A DNA stretch of 50,266 bases from Gammaproteobacteria bacterium (GTDB taxonomy: Bacteria > Pseudomonadota > Gammaproteobacteria > S012-40). Positions 39,857 through 47,627 of the stretch are shown here, piece by piece (position 1 is the first letter of the stretch; every line of letters begins with the position of its first letter). The stretch lies in the NCBI GenBank assembly GCA_029881255.1, contig JAOUMY010000017.1:1-50266 (forward strand). The letters run 5' to 3'. Position numbers and translations under genes: made by a program. The notes under the pieces were generated by a model. That model did no database searches and was not told the origin of the DNA. It was given only the letters and a program-made list of their open reading frames with translations.

Positions 39857-40447
39857 TTGCTTCTGGATAACCTTGAAACGCGCGATATCTTTTTGGTAAC
39901 TGGTAGATAACTGCGTATGCTCCGAGCGCTTGCGCTCCATGTATTCGCGGTTTTTCACAATCAGTTCTTTTACCAGGACGATATCTTTGATCAGCTTTTC
40001 ATCGACCGGTAACCCAGCCGCCAGAAGTCGACGTTTGCGTTGCTGCATAAATTCCAGATTGTGTTCAAACGCGCGGATATTGTTCTCGGTGCTGTTGATG
40101 ATCTCACTTAGTTGCATGAGATTATTGTCACGCGCCGACTCGATGTCATGCACGCTCGCGTACGACTGTAATAACCTGACATCGTCAGGCTGCAACTCGT
40201 TTTCCGCGAAATCTGGTTGGCTTTTAGGCTGCGGTGGCACTACTTCCAGGGTAACGCCGTTAGCATTAACGATCTTATAACCCTTATGCTTCATTTCAGG
40301 CGGAATCTGGTCCTGGATAAGCGTTTTACCTCGTGAATCTTTGAACACGTAGTAAATGTCATTTGATGCGAAAACGCTCGGACTGCTTGCGCCTAGCAGC
40401 ACTACTAATATAAATACGAATATTCCGTTTTCCTTAATCACGTTCAT
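39842..40447 (-). CDS. Exported DUF4124 domain protein with coiled coil
   Basis: A 201-residue protein: signal peptide (IFVFILVVLLGASSPSVFAS), an N-terminal DUF4124 domain (DIYYVFKDSRGKTLIQDQIP, then GYKIVNANG), a proline-rich linker and a charged, probably coiled-coil C-terminal half (SEIINSTENNIRAFEHNLEF and onward). DUF4124 proteins are common periplasmic proteins of Gammaproteobacteria with unknown function. It diverges from the TSUP permease gene and converges on slmA. Confidence 0.82.
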   Translation of the reverse strand: MNVIKENGIFVFILVVLLGASSPSVFASNDIYYVFKDSRGKTLIQDQIPPEMKHKGYKIVNANGVTLEVVPPQPKSQPDFAENELQPDDVRLLQSYASVHDIESARDNNLMQLSEIINSTENNIRAFEHNLEFMQQRKRRLLAAGLPVDEKLIKDIVLVKELIVKNREYMERKRSEHTQLSTSYQKDIARFKVIQKQSRQR

Positions 40448-40516
40448 ACCCTGAGAAATACATCTTGCAACTCTTTAGGTGACACAGATATAGTCCCCGC
40501 GTCCTCCCCCCAACTA

Positions 40517-41281
40517 TTGCAGACAATCATGGATTGGTGGCAACAAGGTCTATTGTTCTTCATCTCCCTGATCGCCAATATCCTCTCGGCATTCGCCGGT
40601 GGTGGCGCAGGTCTGCTGCAATTGCCTGCCCTGATTTTTCTGGGTTTGGCCTTCAGCACCGCACTGGCGACCCACAAGTTAGCCAGCGTCTTTCTAGGTA
40701 TCGGCGCAACTGTGCGGAATTTGAAGGAAGATGTCGTGGAAAAACAATTTGTTTTTCTCATTCTCGCCAGTGGGCTACCCGGCGTTTTCATAGGCGCCAA
40801 TATCATATTGAATATAAAGGATAATTATGCCGAAGCCGCCTTAGGTGTTTTAACCCTTAGTTTAGGCCTGTATTCCAGATTCAGACCCGAACTTGGACAA
40901 AAACAGCAGCCTATTCACCGAAATCTGCGCGGTTTTAGTATTGGCGCTGGCGTGCTATTTCTAATTGGCGTTCTCAATGGCTCACTTACCTCAGGTACGG
41001 GCTTGTTTGTCACCTTGTGGCTGGTACGTTGGTTTGGGCTAGAGTACAAACGCGCAGTCGCCTATACCTTAATCCTGGTCGGCTTGTTCTGGAACGGTAC
41101 AGGCGCTGCCACACTCGGACTACTTGGCGAGGTCGCCTGGGATTGGCTGCCAGCGCTGATATTAGGCTCAATCATTGGCGGCTATACCGGTGCCCATCTT
41201 GCGATTGTAAAAGGCAACCGATTGATAAAAAAAACATACGAAGTCATCACTATCGTTACCGGATTGGCGTTAATTTTCTAG
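40517..41281 (+). CDS. TSUP/TauE family sulfite exporter-like permease
   Basis: A 254-residue inner-membrane protein with about eight hydrophobic helices and the family repeats LLFFISLIANILSAFAGGGA near the N-terminus and FLIGVLNGSLTSGTGLFVTL in the second half, a duplicated GGGxG-like motif of TSUP proteins. Substrates of this family are sulfite, sulfoacetate or other small organosulfur anions; which one applies here is unknown. An alternative start (MDWWQQ) lies at 40529. Confidence 0.87.
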   Translation: MQTIMDWWQQGLLFFISLIANILSAFAGGGAGLLQLPALIFLGLAFSTALATHKLASVFLGIGATVRNLKEDVVEKQFVFLILASGLPGVFIGANIILNIKDNYAEAALGVLTLSLGLYSRFRPELGQKQQPIHRNLRGFSIGAGVLFLIGVLNGSLTSGTGLFVTLWLVRWFGLEYKRAVAYTLILVGLFWNGTGAATLGLLGEVAWDWLPALILGSIIGGYTGAHLAIVKGNRLIKKTYEVITIVTGLALIF

Positions 41282-41327
41282 AAAAACAATATTCAGTCCA
41301 GTTCGACTTTTGCCGACTATATAAGGA

Positions 41328-43343
41328 ATGGAAACCCTGTACTTCGCTCGAAAGTTCACCCTAACCCCGCGCGTGTTTAAGTTACTCGTGGGCATCTGTT
41401 TGTTGTTTTCTGCGAGTTTAAGTCAGGCAAAAGTCGATGTCAGTGGCAGCGAAGTCCCCTTAGTCCCTCAATCACTGCTCATCGAAGACCCGGAAAATAC
41501 ATTAAGCCTCGCCGACGTGGCGCAAAGAGTACCCGAACAAAAACCCCATGGCGCGCGTACCGCGAGTTTTGGATTCACGGATTCCACTCACTGGTTTCTG
41601 GTTACTTTAAATAACCCGGAGGCAAACACGCTACAAAGGTTACTGGTCTTTTCCCCAACCTGGCTCGACTCACTGGATATCACATTAATAACGCCCGATG
41701 GGCACCAGCGTAATATCCAGGCAGGCGACTATTACCCGTTTTCGAATCGCACTCTCGACCACCGCAACATCAATTTCGAATTAATGCTACCACCTGGTGA
41801 TAGCCAGCTCATCGTCCATACCAAAACATCAGATCCCTATCTGGTCGACATGACGTTATGGAAACTAGACGCCTTTCTTGAAAACGAAGCAGAAGACATC
41901 CTATACATTGGCCTGTTGTACGGCGCTGTCCTGGCTATGCTGCTATACAATTTAACGCTGTATATTTCTGTAAGAGAAAAGGTGTACGCCGCCTATATCG
42001 GCTATCTATTTTTCTTTTTAATCATGCATGCGACCTACAACGGTCATCTGTATCCCTTGCTCTGGCCAGATTCGCCAGTTTGGGGAAATTGGGCACATTC
42101 CACATTTATTTATCTGTTCGTTATCTCTGGCGTCGTATTCGCAATCAATTTTCTTGAATTACGTCAACGCCAACCTCGCGCATGGCGATGGGCGGTTGGG
42201 CTCGCCATCACGCTCAGCGCGTCTTTTTTATTGACCGCGCTTGGTGGTTACAGCCTGCATGTACGGACATCGATACTCTGGGTGGTATTTTATGCGCCAT
42301 ATGTTTTGGTACTCGGTGTTATATCACTCAAAGCCGGAAACCGGGCCGCGCGATTCTTTCTTACCGCCGCCCTCGCCGGGTTTGTGGGCTCGTTTATAAC
42401 TGCGATTACGGTTAGCGGATTTATCCCTTATTCCTACCTGAGCTACCATGCCGTGGATATCGGTATGTTGATAGACGCTATACTGTTATCCATCGCACTG
42501 GCCGATAGATTGCGAATCGCGCGAGACGAAATTGAACGCGCTAAAGCCGAACTACTTACAACTAATCAGCGCTATACCGCAAAACTTGAAGAAACCGTGA
42601 CTCAACGAACCTCCGAACTGCGTCAAGCCAACCTCGATAAAGATACGTTCTATTCGATCGTCGCACACGATCTTCGCGGACCAATTGGGGGGCTTGATAC
42701 GCTATTCAATCAACTGGTCAAAAAACCGGGGGATATCGATGATGAAACATTGAAAGAAGCGCGTATGGCCACGCGGAGAACAAAAAATCTTCTCGAAGAA
42801 TTGCTATCGTGGGCACGTAGCCAGAAAGGCGAAATGACACTCGTGTTTGAATGGGTCGATGTAAAACAAATATTACTACAGATGCAAGACCTTTTCTCTA
42901 TGCAAGCACAAAACAAGTCCATCACGCTAGATTTGAAAATTGAAGATAGCTGCATGGTTAACGTCGATGCAAGCCTGTTAAATACCATTTTACGCAACCT
43001 GGTTGGCAACGCTTTGAAATTCACACCGCCCGGCGGACACATACACGCCTATCTAAGCGAGGAAATCGACACCTACAAGTTTCATATCGTTGATAGTGGT
43101 GTCGGCATATCTTCAGAGACACAGGAAAAACTATTTCGACCGGAAGAAAAAGTTTCATCCAAGACAGGTACCGGTGGTGAAGCCGGAACCGGTCTTGGAT
43201 TAATTCTTTGTGCCGAATTCGTTCATAAACTTGGAGGCGAAATTGGCGCGACAAGTAAACTGGGAGAAGGATCTACCTTCTGGTTTACGCTGCAAAAACC
43301 TAAAACCATGCCTGCGCAACAAACTGCCGCTGGACACAGATAA
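41328..43343 (+). CDS. 7TMR-DISM sensor histidine kinase
   Basis: A 671-residue inner-membrane kinase. After a signal sequence (LLVGICLLFSASLSQA) a periplasmic 7TMR-DISMED2 domain covers about residues 50-190 (FGFTDSTHWFLVTLNNPEAN). Seven membrane helices follow at about 195-395, then a coiled coil with the H box SIVAHDLRGPIGGL and an ATPase domain: N box NLVGNALKFTPPGG, G1 DSGVGISSETQEKLF, G2 GTGLGLILCAEF. No receiver domain is fused and no response-regulator gene lies next to it, so its partner is elsewhere. DISMED2 often binds carbohydrates or similar ligands. Confidence 0.92.
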   Translation: METLYFARKFTLTPRVFKLLVGICLLFSASLSQAKVDVSGSEVPLVPQSLLIEDPENTLSLADVAQRVPEQKPHGARTASFGFTDSTHWFLVTLNNPEANTLQRLLVFSPTWLDSLDITLITPDGHQRNIQAGDYYPFSNRTLDHRNINFELMLPPGDSQLIVHTKTSDPYLVDMTLWKLDAFLENEAEDILYIGLLYGAVLAMLLYNLTLYISVREKVYAAYIGYLFFFLIMHATYNGHLYPLLWPDSPVWGNWAHSTFIYLFVISGVVFAINFLELRQRQPRAWRWAVGLAITLSASFLLTALGGYSLHVRTSILWVVFYAPYVLVLGVISLKAGNRAARFFLTAALAGFVGSFITAITVSGFIPYSYLSYHAVDIGMLIDAILLSIALADRLRIARDEIERAKAELLTTNQRYTAKLEETVTQRTSELRQANLDKDTFYSIVAHDLRGPIGGLDTLFNQLVKKPGDIDDETLKEARMATRRTKNLLEELLSWARSQKGEMTLVFEWVDVKQILLQMQDLFSMQAQNKSITLDLKIEDSCMVNVDASLLNTILRNLVGNALKFTPPGGHIHAYLSEEIDTYKFHIVDSGVGISSETQEKLFRPEEKVSSKTGTGGEAGTGLGLILCAEFVHKLGGEIGATSKLGEGSTFWFTLQKPKTMPAQQTAAGHR

Positions 43344-43375
43344 ACGCTTTCCATCACCTAAATACTTATGCGTTA

Positions 43376-44155
43376 CTAACTCACGATGTCGTGTGACGCT
43401 AGAAACTCATCAGGCACATCGGCCGTTTTTCGGCCTGCAATCGCAAAATAATACAGAGGCTCGCCTTCAATCGACAACCTATGCCTGTATCGTTCGATAT
43501 GGTAAACATCGAGATATTTTGAAAATATCAACTCTCGCATCATTCTCGAAAATCCCGATTTGACGTTGGCATCGAAGAACGTGTCCTTAATATTAAACGC
43601 TATCCAGCCTTGTGCTTTAATAATATTGAACGCCTCGATGAACGCCTTTGTCGGTATATCTCCGAAACCTAAGGCCGCAACGGTGTCCATACAATCACAC
43701 TGCCAGGAGCTAATATCCGCTTTCTTTTCTTCATCAAGATGAATGAAGTCCTCGACATAATACGCATCATATAATCCAGGTCTATCACGCACAGTGGCCT
43801 CATATGCCTCTGAAATGATATCTACACCAATGAGGCGTGACACGCCTTGCTTCTTAAGTGCCTCTCCCATCATTCCATTACCAGCACCAAAGTCCAAAAC
43901 TCGTAGCTCAGACAAGTTATCTTCGGACTGCTCTAACGATGCCTGGAGTATCGTAGCCACTTTATCAGGCGATGTGCATTTCAGGCGATCATAGAAAATT
44001 TGCTCGTACAAACCCTGCACTTGATAAATTTTGTCATAATCATGAAACCGGATCTTACGCTGTTGATCATCTTTCTGAAGATAAAAATATGCCTCATCTT
44101 GATTGAGATTAGATGATTCGGGTTTTGGAAATTGTATTCTGTGTCGTCGTAACAT
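43376..44155 (-). CDS. Class I SAM-dependent methyltransferase
   Basis: A 259-residue Rossmann-fold methyltransferase. Motif I reads LRVLDFGAGNGMMGEALKKQ, followed by LIGVDIISEAYEATVRDRPG with the acidic end of strand 2. A central DTVAALGFGDIPTKAFIEAF and later GWIAFNIKDTFFD complete the core. The substrate is not predictable. It converges on the histidine kinase gene and is the last ordinary chromosomal gene before the transposase remnant and the cassette array. Confidence 0.82.
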   Translation of the reverse strand: MLRRHRIQFPKPESSNLNQDEAYFYLQKDDQQRKIRFHDYDKIYQVQGLYEQIFYDRLKCTSPDKVATILQASLEQSEDNLSELRVLDFGAGNGMMGEALKKQGVSRLIGVDIISEAYEATVRDRPGLYDAYYVEDFIHLDEEKKADISSWQCDCMDTVAALGFGDIPTKAFIEAFNIIKAQGWIAFNIKDTFFDANVKSGFSRMMRELIFSKYLDVYHIERYRHRLSIEGEPLYYFAIAGRKTADVPDEFLASHDIVS

Positions 44156-44369
44156 AAGACTCCTGATTCCAGTTGAATGGATTAGCGCAGCCAGCTCAAC
44201 AGAAGTTAAACCGGCCGATAATGATCGGGCGCATTTCTTGAATACGATGATAAAACTGATAAAGAATAACTATGTAGATTTCGTCAGCAGAACCAAAAGT
44301 TTCAGATAAAAATAATTATCGGCTGAAAAACGCAAATACTAATATTGCTAGTGAGGCACACATTATAAC

Positions 44370-44657
44370 CTATTCCTGAGATTTCTCATGCCGAGTTGCC
44401 CACTTTATGGGGAAGCTTACGGTAATACCCTTTGAGTAGGCAAACAAAATAATCCTTAACAAAATCGCCGGATGGTAAGCAGGACGTCTACCGTCATTGT
44501 TTTGATAGCGGGGATAAAATATCGACAGATCAAGTTTCTCGTCGAGAAGATGATGCATGGTGAATTCAAACGTCCCTGGCTGTAGTTGATCCTTGAAATT
44601 AACTACCACCATCGACGTTTGATCGCAATTTTTACCTATGAATTTCGGCATCAGCAT
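44370..44657 (-). pseudogene. Truncated IS1182-like transposase (N-terminal DUF772 part)
   Basis: A 95-residue fragment. The DUF772-type N-terminus of IS1182/IS4-like transposases is clear (FKDQLQPGTFEFTMHHLLDE, RRPAYHPAILLRIILFAYSK, GIT). Homology then stops abruptly and a short unrelated tail (VSFPIKWATRHEKSQE) leads to a stop. Full-length enzymes are several hundred residues with a DDE domain; none of that is present. The remnant lies about 60 bp left of the distal-most attC site. No terminal inverted repeat was recognised. Confidence 0.75.
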
Positions 44658-44718
44658 GTTTCCCTATGCGCGCTGCCAGTTTATCAGTTAAAAACACGAG
44701 AATGGGGGTTTTCTACAG

Positions 44719-44793
44719 CCCCAACGTTAAGAGCAGCGGGCGAGTGTAGCGAGGTCCGGCCCCATAGGGGCAAGCTTGATCTTTTTGTTATAC
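44719..44793 (-). repeat. attC site 1 (distal end of array)
   Basis: CCCCAAC box at 44719-44725 and GTTATAC at 44787-44793, with the inner GAGGTCCGGCCCC segment typical of this array. It closes the higBA cassette; no further site is seen to its left. Confidence 0.82.
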
Positions 44794-44796
44794 GTT

Positions 44797-45081
44797 TTAC
44801 GCAACTAGCTTCTTCACATTGAGGTTCTTGCGTTCTTTTTCCGCAAACCAGAGATCATATTGAATTTGCTGATTGAGCCAACTTTCTGCCGTTGTATCAA
44901 ACGCGATAGATAATCGAACAGCCATTTCGGGGCTTATGCCCGCTCTTCCATTCAGAATATTGGAAAGCGTTTTACGGCTCACCCCCAAAGCTTCTGCAGC
45001 CTCGGTTACAGACAAGCCAAGTGGCTCAATACACAGCTCTCTAATTACTTCGCCAGGATGTGGCGGATTATGCATTTGCAT
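44797..45081 (-). CDS. higA: HigA-type antitoxin (XRE family)
   Basis: A 94-residue HTH antitoxin: [20 protein letters not shown] is the HigA/VapI opening, followed by the helix-turn-helix [20 protein letters not shown] and the [20 protein letters not shown] and [11 protein letters not shown] segments. It lies 12 bp after its toxin higB on the same strand, in the toxin-first order typical of higBA. It should neutralise HigB and repress the shared promoter. It is in the distal-most cassette; its stop is four bases from attC 1. Confidence 0.93.
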   Translation of the reverse strand: MQMHNPPHPGEVIRELCIEPLGLSVTEAAEALGVSRKTLSNILNGRAGISPEMAVRLSIAFDTTAESWLNQQIQYDLWFAEKERKNLNVKKLVA

Positions 45082-45093
45082 AGCGTCTATTTC

Positions 45094-45372
45094 CTAATGA
45101 TAATCTTCGTAGTCAACAACATAGGCATCCTCACCTCGAAATTCAAAAGTAACTCGCCAGTTTCCGTCAACACGAACTGACCAAATACCTTTCCTATTTC
45201 CTGTTAGTTCATGCAATCTAAGTCCAGGCAAATCCATATCTTTTGCACCGGTCGCTGCGTGAAGTCTACCTAGAATGATTCTTAGTCGGGGCGCGTGTTT
45301 AGCCTGCACACCAGCTTTCGTTCCTTTTAAAAAGAACTTCTCCAGGCCCTTGTGCATAAATTCCTTTATCAT
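45094..45372 (-). CDS. higB: HigB/GraT-type mRNA interferase toxin (RelE superfamily)
   Basis: A 92-residue toxin of the HigB/RelE superfamily that cleaves mRNA on the ribosome. The opening MIKEFMHKGLEKFFLKGTKA, the LRIILGRLHAATGAKDMDLP segment, and the ending WSVRVDGNWRVTFEFRG with VDYEDYH are the family signature. ATG 45372 is preferred from homologue length; an ATG five codons in has an AAGGA site. A sigma70-type promoter ends just upstream, giving an almost leaderless mRNA. Confidence 0.93.
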   Translation of the reverse strand: MIKEFMHKGLEKFFLKGTKAGVQAKHAPRLRIILGRLHAATGAKDMDLPGLRLHELTGNRKGIWSVRVDGNWRVTFEFRGEDAYVVDYEDYH

Positions 45373-45381
45373 ACGCCGAGC

Positions 45382-45410
45382 AGTGTAACCTGTTACGTTA
45401 CAGGTGTCAA
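45382..45410 (-). promoter_or_regulatory. higBA promoter with operator palindrome in the spacer
   Basis: On the minus strand TTGACA (45405-45410) and TACACT (45382-45387) are 17 bp apart. The spacer and -35 edge hold an inverted repeat, ACCTGT (45388-45393) and ACAGGT (45400-45405), well placed for HigA autorepression. The start codon lies only about ten bases downstream of the -10. Confidence 0.75.
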
Positions 45411-45428
45411 TCTACGGAGTGGAGGGAC

Positions 45429-45501
45429 GTATAACGTTCAGAGCAGTGAGCGGAGGGAGGTCCGGCCCTGAAAGGGGCTTCACTGACTTGTATTGTTATG
45501 T
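45429..45501 (-). repeat. attC site 2
   Basis: GTATAAC at 45429-45435 and GTTATGT at 45495-45501; inner GAGGTCCGGCCCTGAAAGG close to sites 1, 4 and 7. The TAA stop of the frameshifted toxin cassette lies inside the right box. Confidence 0.88.
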
Positions 45502-45788
45502 GCGATTTTGCCATGTTGATGGCCTTTGTCGATTGTGAAGTACGGCTATTACACTTATTGATGTTTCTTTTTCTATGAAATAGACTGCGTAAGGAAAGCG
45601 CTTTATGAACGTACGGCGGATAGGGCGAAGAACTTCAGGAAATTGCCTTGGGTTCCTCCCTATTCTTGCAAGTCCCTCTTCTATGCAAAGTAAAAAATGG
45701 CTACCGAGTCCTTCTCGTTTTACTCGTACCATGAATAAGATTCCGATATTTCTGATTCTGCTTCTTCTCGAATTTCGAGTTGTTTCAT
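45496..45788 (-). pseudogene. ParE/RelE-family toxin inactivated by a -1 frameshift
   Basis: Starting at ATG 45786-45788, which overlaps the antitoxin stop (ATGA), the frame reads MKQLEIREEAESEISESYSW then YE and hits TAA at 45720-45722. Shifting by one base at that point continues as VKREGLGSHFLLCIEEGLAR and RIGRNPRQFPEVLRPIRRTF and ends NRQRPSTWQNRT. Together they make a 97-residue ParE/RelE-type toxin, WYE(x)KREGLG being the family junction. The 293-nt span is one base short of a whole number of codons, consistent with a 1-nt deletion. Programmed frameshifting or an assembly error are alternatives. Confidence 0.82.
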
Positions 45789-45991
45789 TTAGAATCCATT
45801 ATTCTTTTCTTCACTTCATCCCATGAAGAACCGCTGTTTGGGTTTAACTCGTAGGCTTTTAGCCGTTCTTCGAGTATTTTTCTATGTTCATCTGATAACG
45901 GAATTGACGATTCATCTTCAAGCGCACTATCCCAAAGCTCTTCGGCTAGAAGCATCTTTTCAGCAGCGCTAAGATTCTGAAATTTAGACAT
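45785..45991 (-). CDS. Addiction-module component antitoxin (PF09720/TIGR02574 type)
   Basis: A 68-residue antitoxin: MSKFQNLSAAEKMLLAEELW, then a DSALEDES segment and LSDEHRKILEERLKAYELNP, ending SWDEVKKRIMDSK. This is the small antitoxin partner of ParE/RelE toxins. A GGAG ribosome site precedes the ATG. Its TGA stop overlaps the toxin ATG (ATGA), so the two were translationally coupled before the toxin frameshifted. The gene itself looks intact. Confidence 0.85.
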   Translation of the reverse strand: MSKFQNLSAAEKMLLAEELWDSALEDESSIPLSDEHRKILEERLKAYELNPNSGSSWDEVKKRIMDSK

Positions 45992-46079
45992 AATTCAGCT
46001 CCAAAGAGTATTTATAGACCTTATTCTAGCCGAAATCTCGGGAGGCGCCTACTAGGTCTAATTTGGCACTAAATCAAGC

Positions 46080-46151
46080 ACATAACATTAAAGCTGTGCG
46101 GCGCAAACGAAACGCAGCGTAGTTTGCGTCCAAACGATCGACTTGTTATGC
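46080..46151 (-). repeat. attC site 3
   Basis: ACATAAC at 46080-46086 and GTTATGC at 46145-46151. The centre differs from sites 1, 2, 4 and 7 and is built on GCGCAAACGAAACGCAGCG and AGTTTGCGTC, an imperfect inverted pair. Confidence 0.85.
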
Positions 46152-46529
46152 ATTTATGTTTATCTCGTAATTTGCCCTTCCGGCCTCACCAGATTTAAAT
46201 GAGCCAGATCCTTCAATATTGGTAAGCTCTCCAGTTCCTGAGCCTGGAACTACTACAAAGCTACTGCTAGCTACACCATTCTCAAATTTTCCATTGTGTT
46301 GAAGTGTGAAGCTTCCTGATTTTCCATTGACTGTACCAGCAACAACCTCAAAACCAACAAATAGTGCTTGAGCTTCTGACTGATATGACATCAAGTATTG
46401 AGTTTCGCTAGAGCCTTCAATGGCTCCTGTATATGTTTGGGTAATTTTTGCATGACTTTTCTTGGTTCCACCTTCCCCCTCATTATATGGAGTTTCGTTC
46501 CATCCTGTGATCTGAAAAGTTCCTTCCAT
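46146..46529 (-). CDS. DUF3224 domain protein
   Basis: A 127-residue protein of the DUF3224 family, an allene-oxide-cyclase-like barrel: MEGTFQITGWNETPYNEGEG at the start, FVGFEVVAGTVNGKSGSFTL with HNGKFENG in the middle, and VVVPGSGTGELTNIEGSGSF near the end. Family members are cytoplasmic, of unproven function. Its TAA stop lies inside attC 3. It fills its cassette alone, with about 30 bp between its start and attC 4. Confidence 0.85.
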   Translation of the reverse strand: MEGTFQITGWNETPYNEGEGGTKKSHAKITQTYTGAIEGSSETQYLMSYQSEAQALFVGFEVVAGTVNGKSGSFTLQHNGKFENGVASSSFVVVPGSGTGELTNIEGSGSFKSGEAGRANYEININA

Positions 46530-46558
46530 TTTTATCCTCCTCTAATTGATGGGTGAAT

Positions 46559-46634
46559 GCATAACGCTGTGAGCAGCATCCGAGCGGAGCGTGGTCCGGC
46601 CCCGAAGGGGCTTTACTGGCTTGCATTGTTATGC
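46559..46634 (-). repeat. attC site 4
   Basis: GCATAAC at 46559-46565 and GTTATGC at 46628-46634, perfect inverted ends. Inner GTGGTCCGGCCCCGAAGGG. The closest to a textbook site in this array. Confidence 0.92.
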
Positions 46635-46889
46635 GGCTGACTCTTGTTCGATATCCCAACCAGGAAATACAAGTACCGCTGGATGGCAAGCCAACGCTCT
46701 AGCGAGTACTTTTGCGCGCTCAACACCAAGCTGTACTCGATCGTTTTCTATCGCCGAAATAGTGGACTGGGGAATTCCTGTTAGCTCCGCGAGATCATTT
46801 TGGCTCATCTCCTGAAACTCGCGCATTATTCTTACCGATTCACCAACAGTAACTGTAATCCGCTTTTTAGACTTGATGTAATCTTTCAT
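46629..46889 (-). CDS. XRE-family antitoxin of a RelE-type module
   Basis: An 86-residue protein with an HTH of the XRE type: VGESVRIMREFQEMSQNDLA, LTGIPQSTISAIENDRVQLG. The C-terminus ends VLVFPGWDIEQESAA. The ATG overlaps the toxin stop (ATGA), so toxin comes first, as in higBA. It should neutralise the RelE-like protein and repress the promoter at 47179. TAA lies within attC 4. Confidence 0.88.
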   Translation of the reverse strand: MKDYIKSKKRITVTVGESVRIMREFQEMSQNDLAELTGIPQSTISAIENDRVQLGVERAKVLARALACHPAVLVFPGWDIEQESAA

Positions 46890-47173
46890 ATTTTTTTCCT
46901 CTGATAGTCGTGAGGAGTTACTTTTACTACCTTAACTAGTATTTCTTCTTTTTCCACTTTATAGATAACTCTGTACTGCAAATTGAGCCTAGATGAGCGG
47001 TATCCCTTCCATTCTCCCTTTAAAGCTTCGTCACGTAACCCCTTGATTTTGAGAAGTCCTTCAGGGCCAGACATCGATACAATGTCCTTCCACTTCTCGT
47101 AACGCTTTATGACATCTTTTGGCACGCCAGAAAGCTGCTTCGTAAGTGCCTTATGTTCATATATTGACCACAT
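46886..47173 (-). CDS. RelE/StbE-type mRNA interferase toxin
   Basis: A 95-residue RelE superfamily toxin: MWSIYEHKALTKQLSGVPKD, then IKGLRDEALKGEWKGYRSSR and LNLQYRVIYKVEKEEILVKV, ending VTPHDYQRKK; the GEWKGYRSSRL...YRVIY core is characteristic. It precedes its XRE antitoxin by a 4-bp overlap. The start codon lies five bases after a perfect TATAAT, so the mRNA would be leaderless. No frameshift is seen, unlike the other ParE/RelE cassette. Confidence 0.88.
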   Translation of the reverse strand: MWSIYEHKALTKQLSGVPKDVIKRYEKWKDIVSMSGPEGLLKIKGLRDEALKGEWKGYRSSRLNLQYRVIYKVEKEEILVKVVKVTPHDYQRKKI

Positions 47174-47178
47174 ACCGA

Positions 47179-47208
47179 ATTATAGATATATCATATATGG
47201 TATGTCTA
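47179..47208 (-). promoter_or_regulatory. Promoter of the RelE/XRE module with flanking palindrome
   Basis: On the minus strand TAGACA (47203-47208), 18 bp, then TATAAT (47179-47184). CATACC (47171-47176) and GGTATG (47199-47204) form an inverted pair that brackets the -10, a likely XRE antitoxin operator. Confidence 0.65.
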
Positions 47209-47217
47209 TTAGCGGAC

Positions 47218-47295
47218 GCATAACGTGATAGCTAAGGGGCCGAGCGGTGTCCGCGAGGTCCCGTGCGAAGCATATACTTGAGCGCCATGTTAGGT
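47218..47295 (-). repeat. attC site 5
   Basis: GCATAAC at 47218-47224 and GTTAGGT at 47289-47295; 78 bp, with a centre (GGTGTCCGCGAGGTCCCGTG) distinct from the main group. TAA stop of its cassette gene lies in the right box. Confidence 0.82.
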
Positions 47296-47622
47296 GTCAT
47301 TACTACTTTTCCTAAAATACATAGCACCAAGATCGTTAATTCTATGCCCGATAATTTTCTTTCTGGGCTTGTCTACTAAAACAATTAAATATTTATCATC
47401 TTCTGGGACAGCAATACCAATATGTTGATATTGGCCATCTGCACTTTCATAAATATGATTTACTTTCCAGTCCCAAGCAGAGCAATTGTGATATTCGGCC
47501 TCAATTATGGGATCGGCATAGCCCCATAGATCAACAATCTCATCAGCTGTTTCAGTGATGTTTTTCATGGGAGGAGTGAATGTTATTTCGTACTCTTCCT
47601 TTGTTAATTCACGTATTTCCAA
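47290..47622 (-). CDS. Cassette protein of unknown function
   Basis: A 110-residue acidic protein, no signal peptide: ITETADEIVDLWGYADPIIE, AWDWKVNHIYESADGQYQHI and KYLIVLVDKPRKKIIGHRIN are its most ordered parts. I do not recognise a family. The start is TTG at 47620-47622, preceded by AGGTG, which lies within the right-hand attC; an in-frame ATG 18 codons in is an alternative. TAA lies in attC 5. A single-gene cassette with no room for a promoter. Confidence 0.65.
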   Translation of the reverse strand: MEIRELTKEEYEITFTPPMKNITETADEIVDLWGYADPIIEAEYHNCSAWDWKVNHIYESADGQYQHIGIAVPEDDKYLIVLVDKPRKKIIGHRINDLGAMYFRKSSNDT

Positions 47623-47627
47623 TTTAC

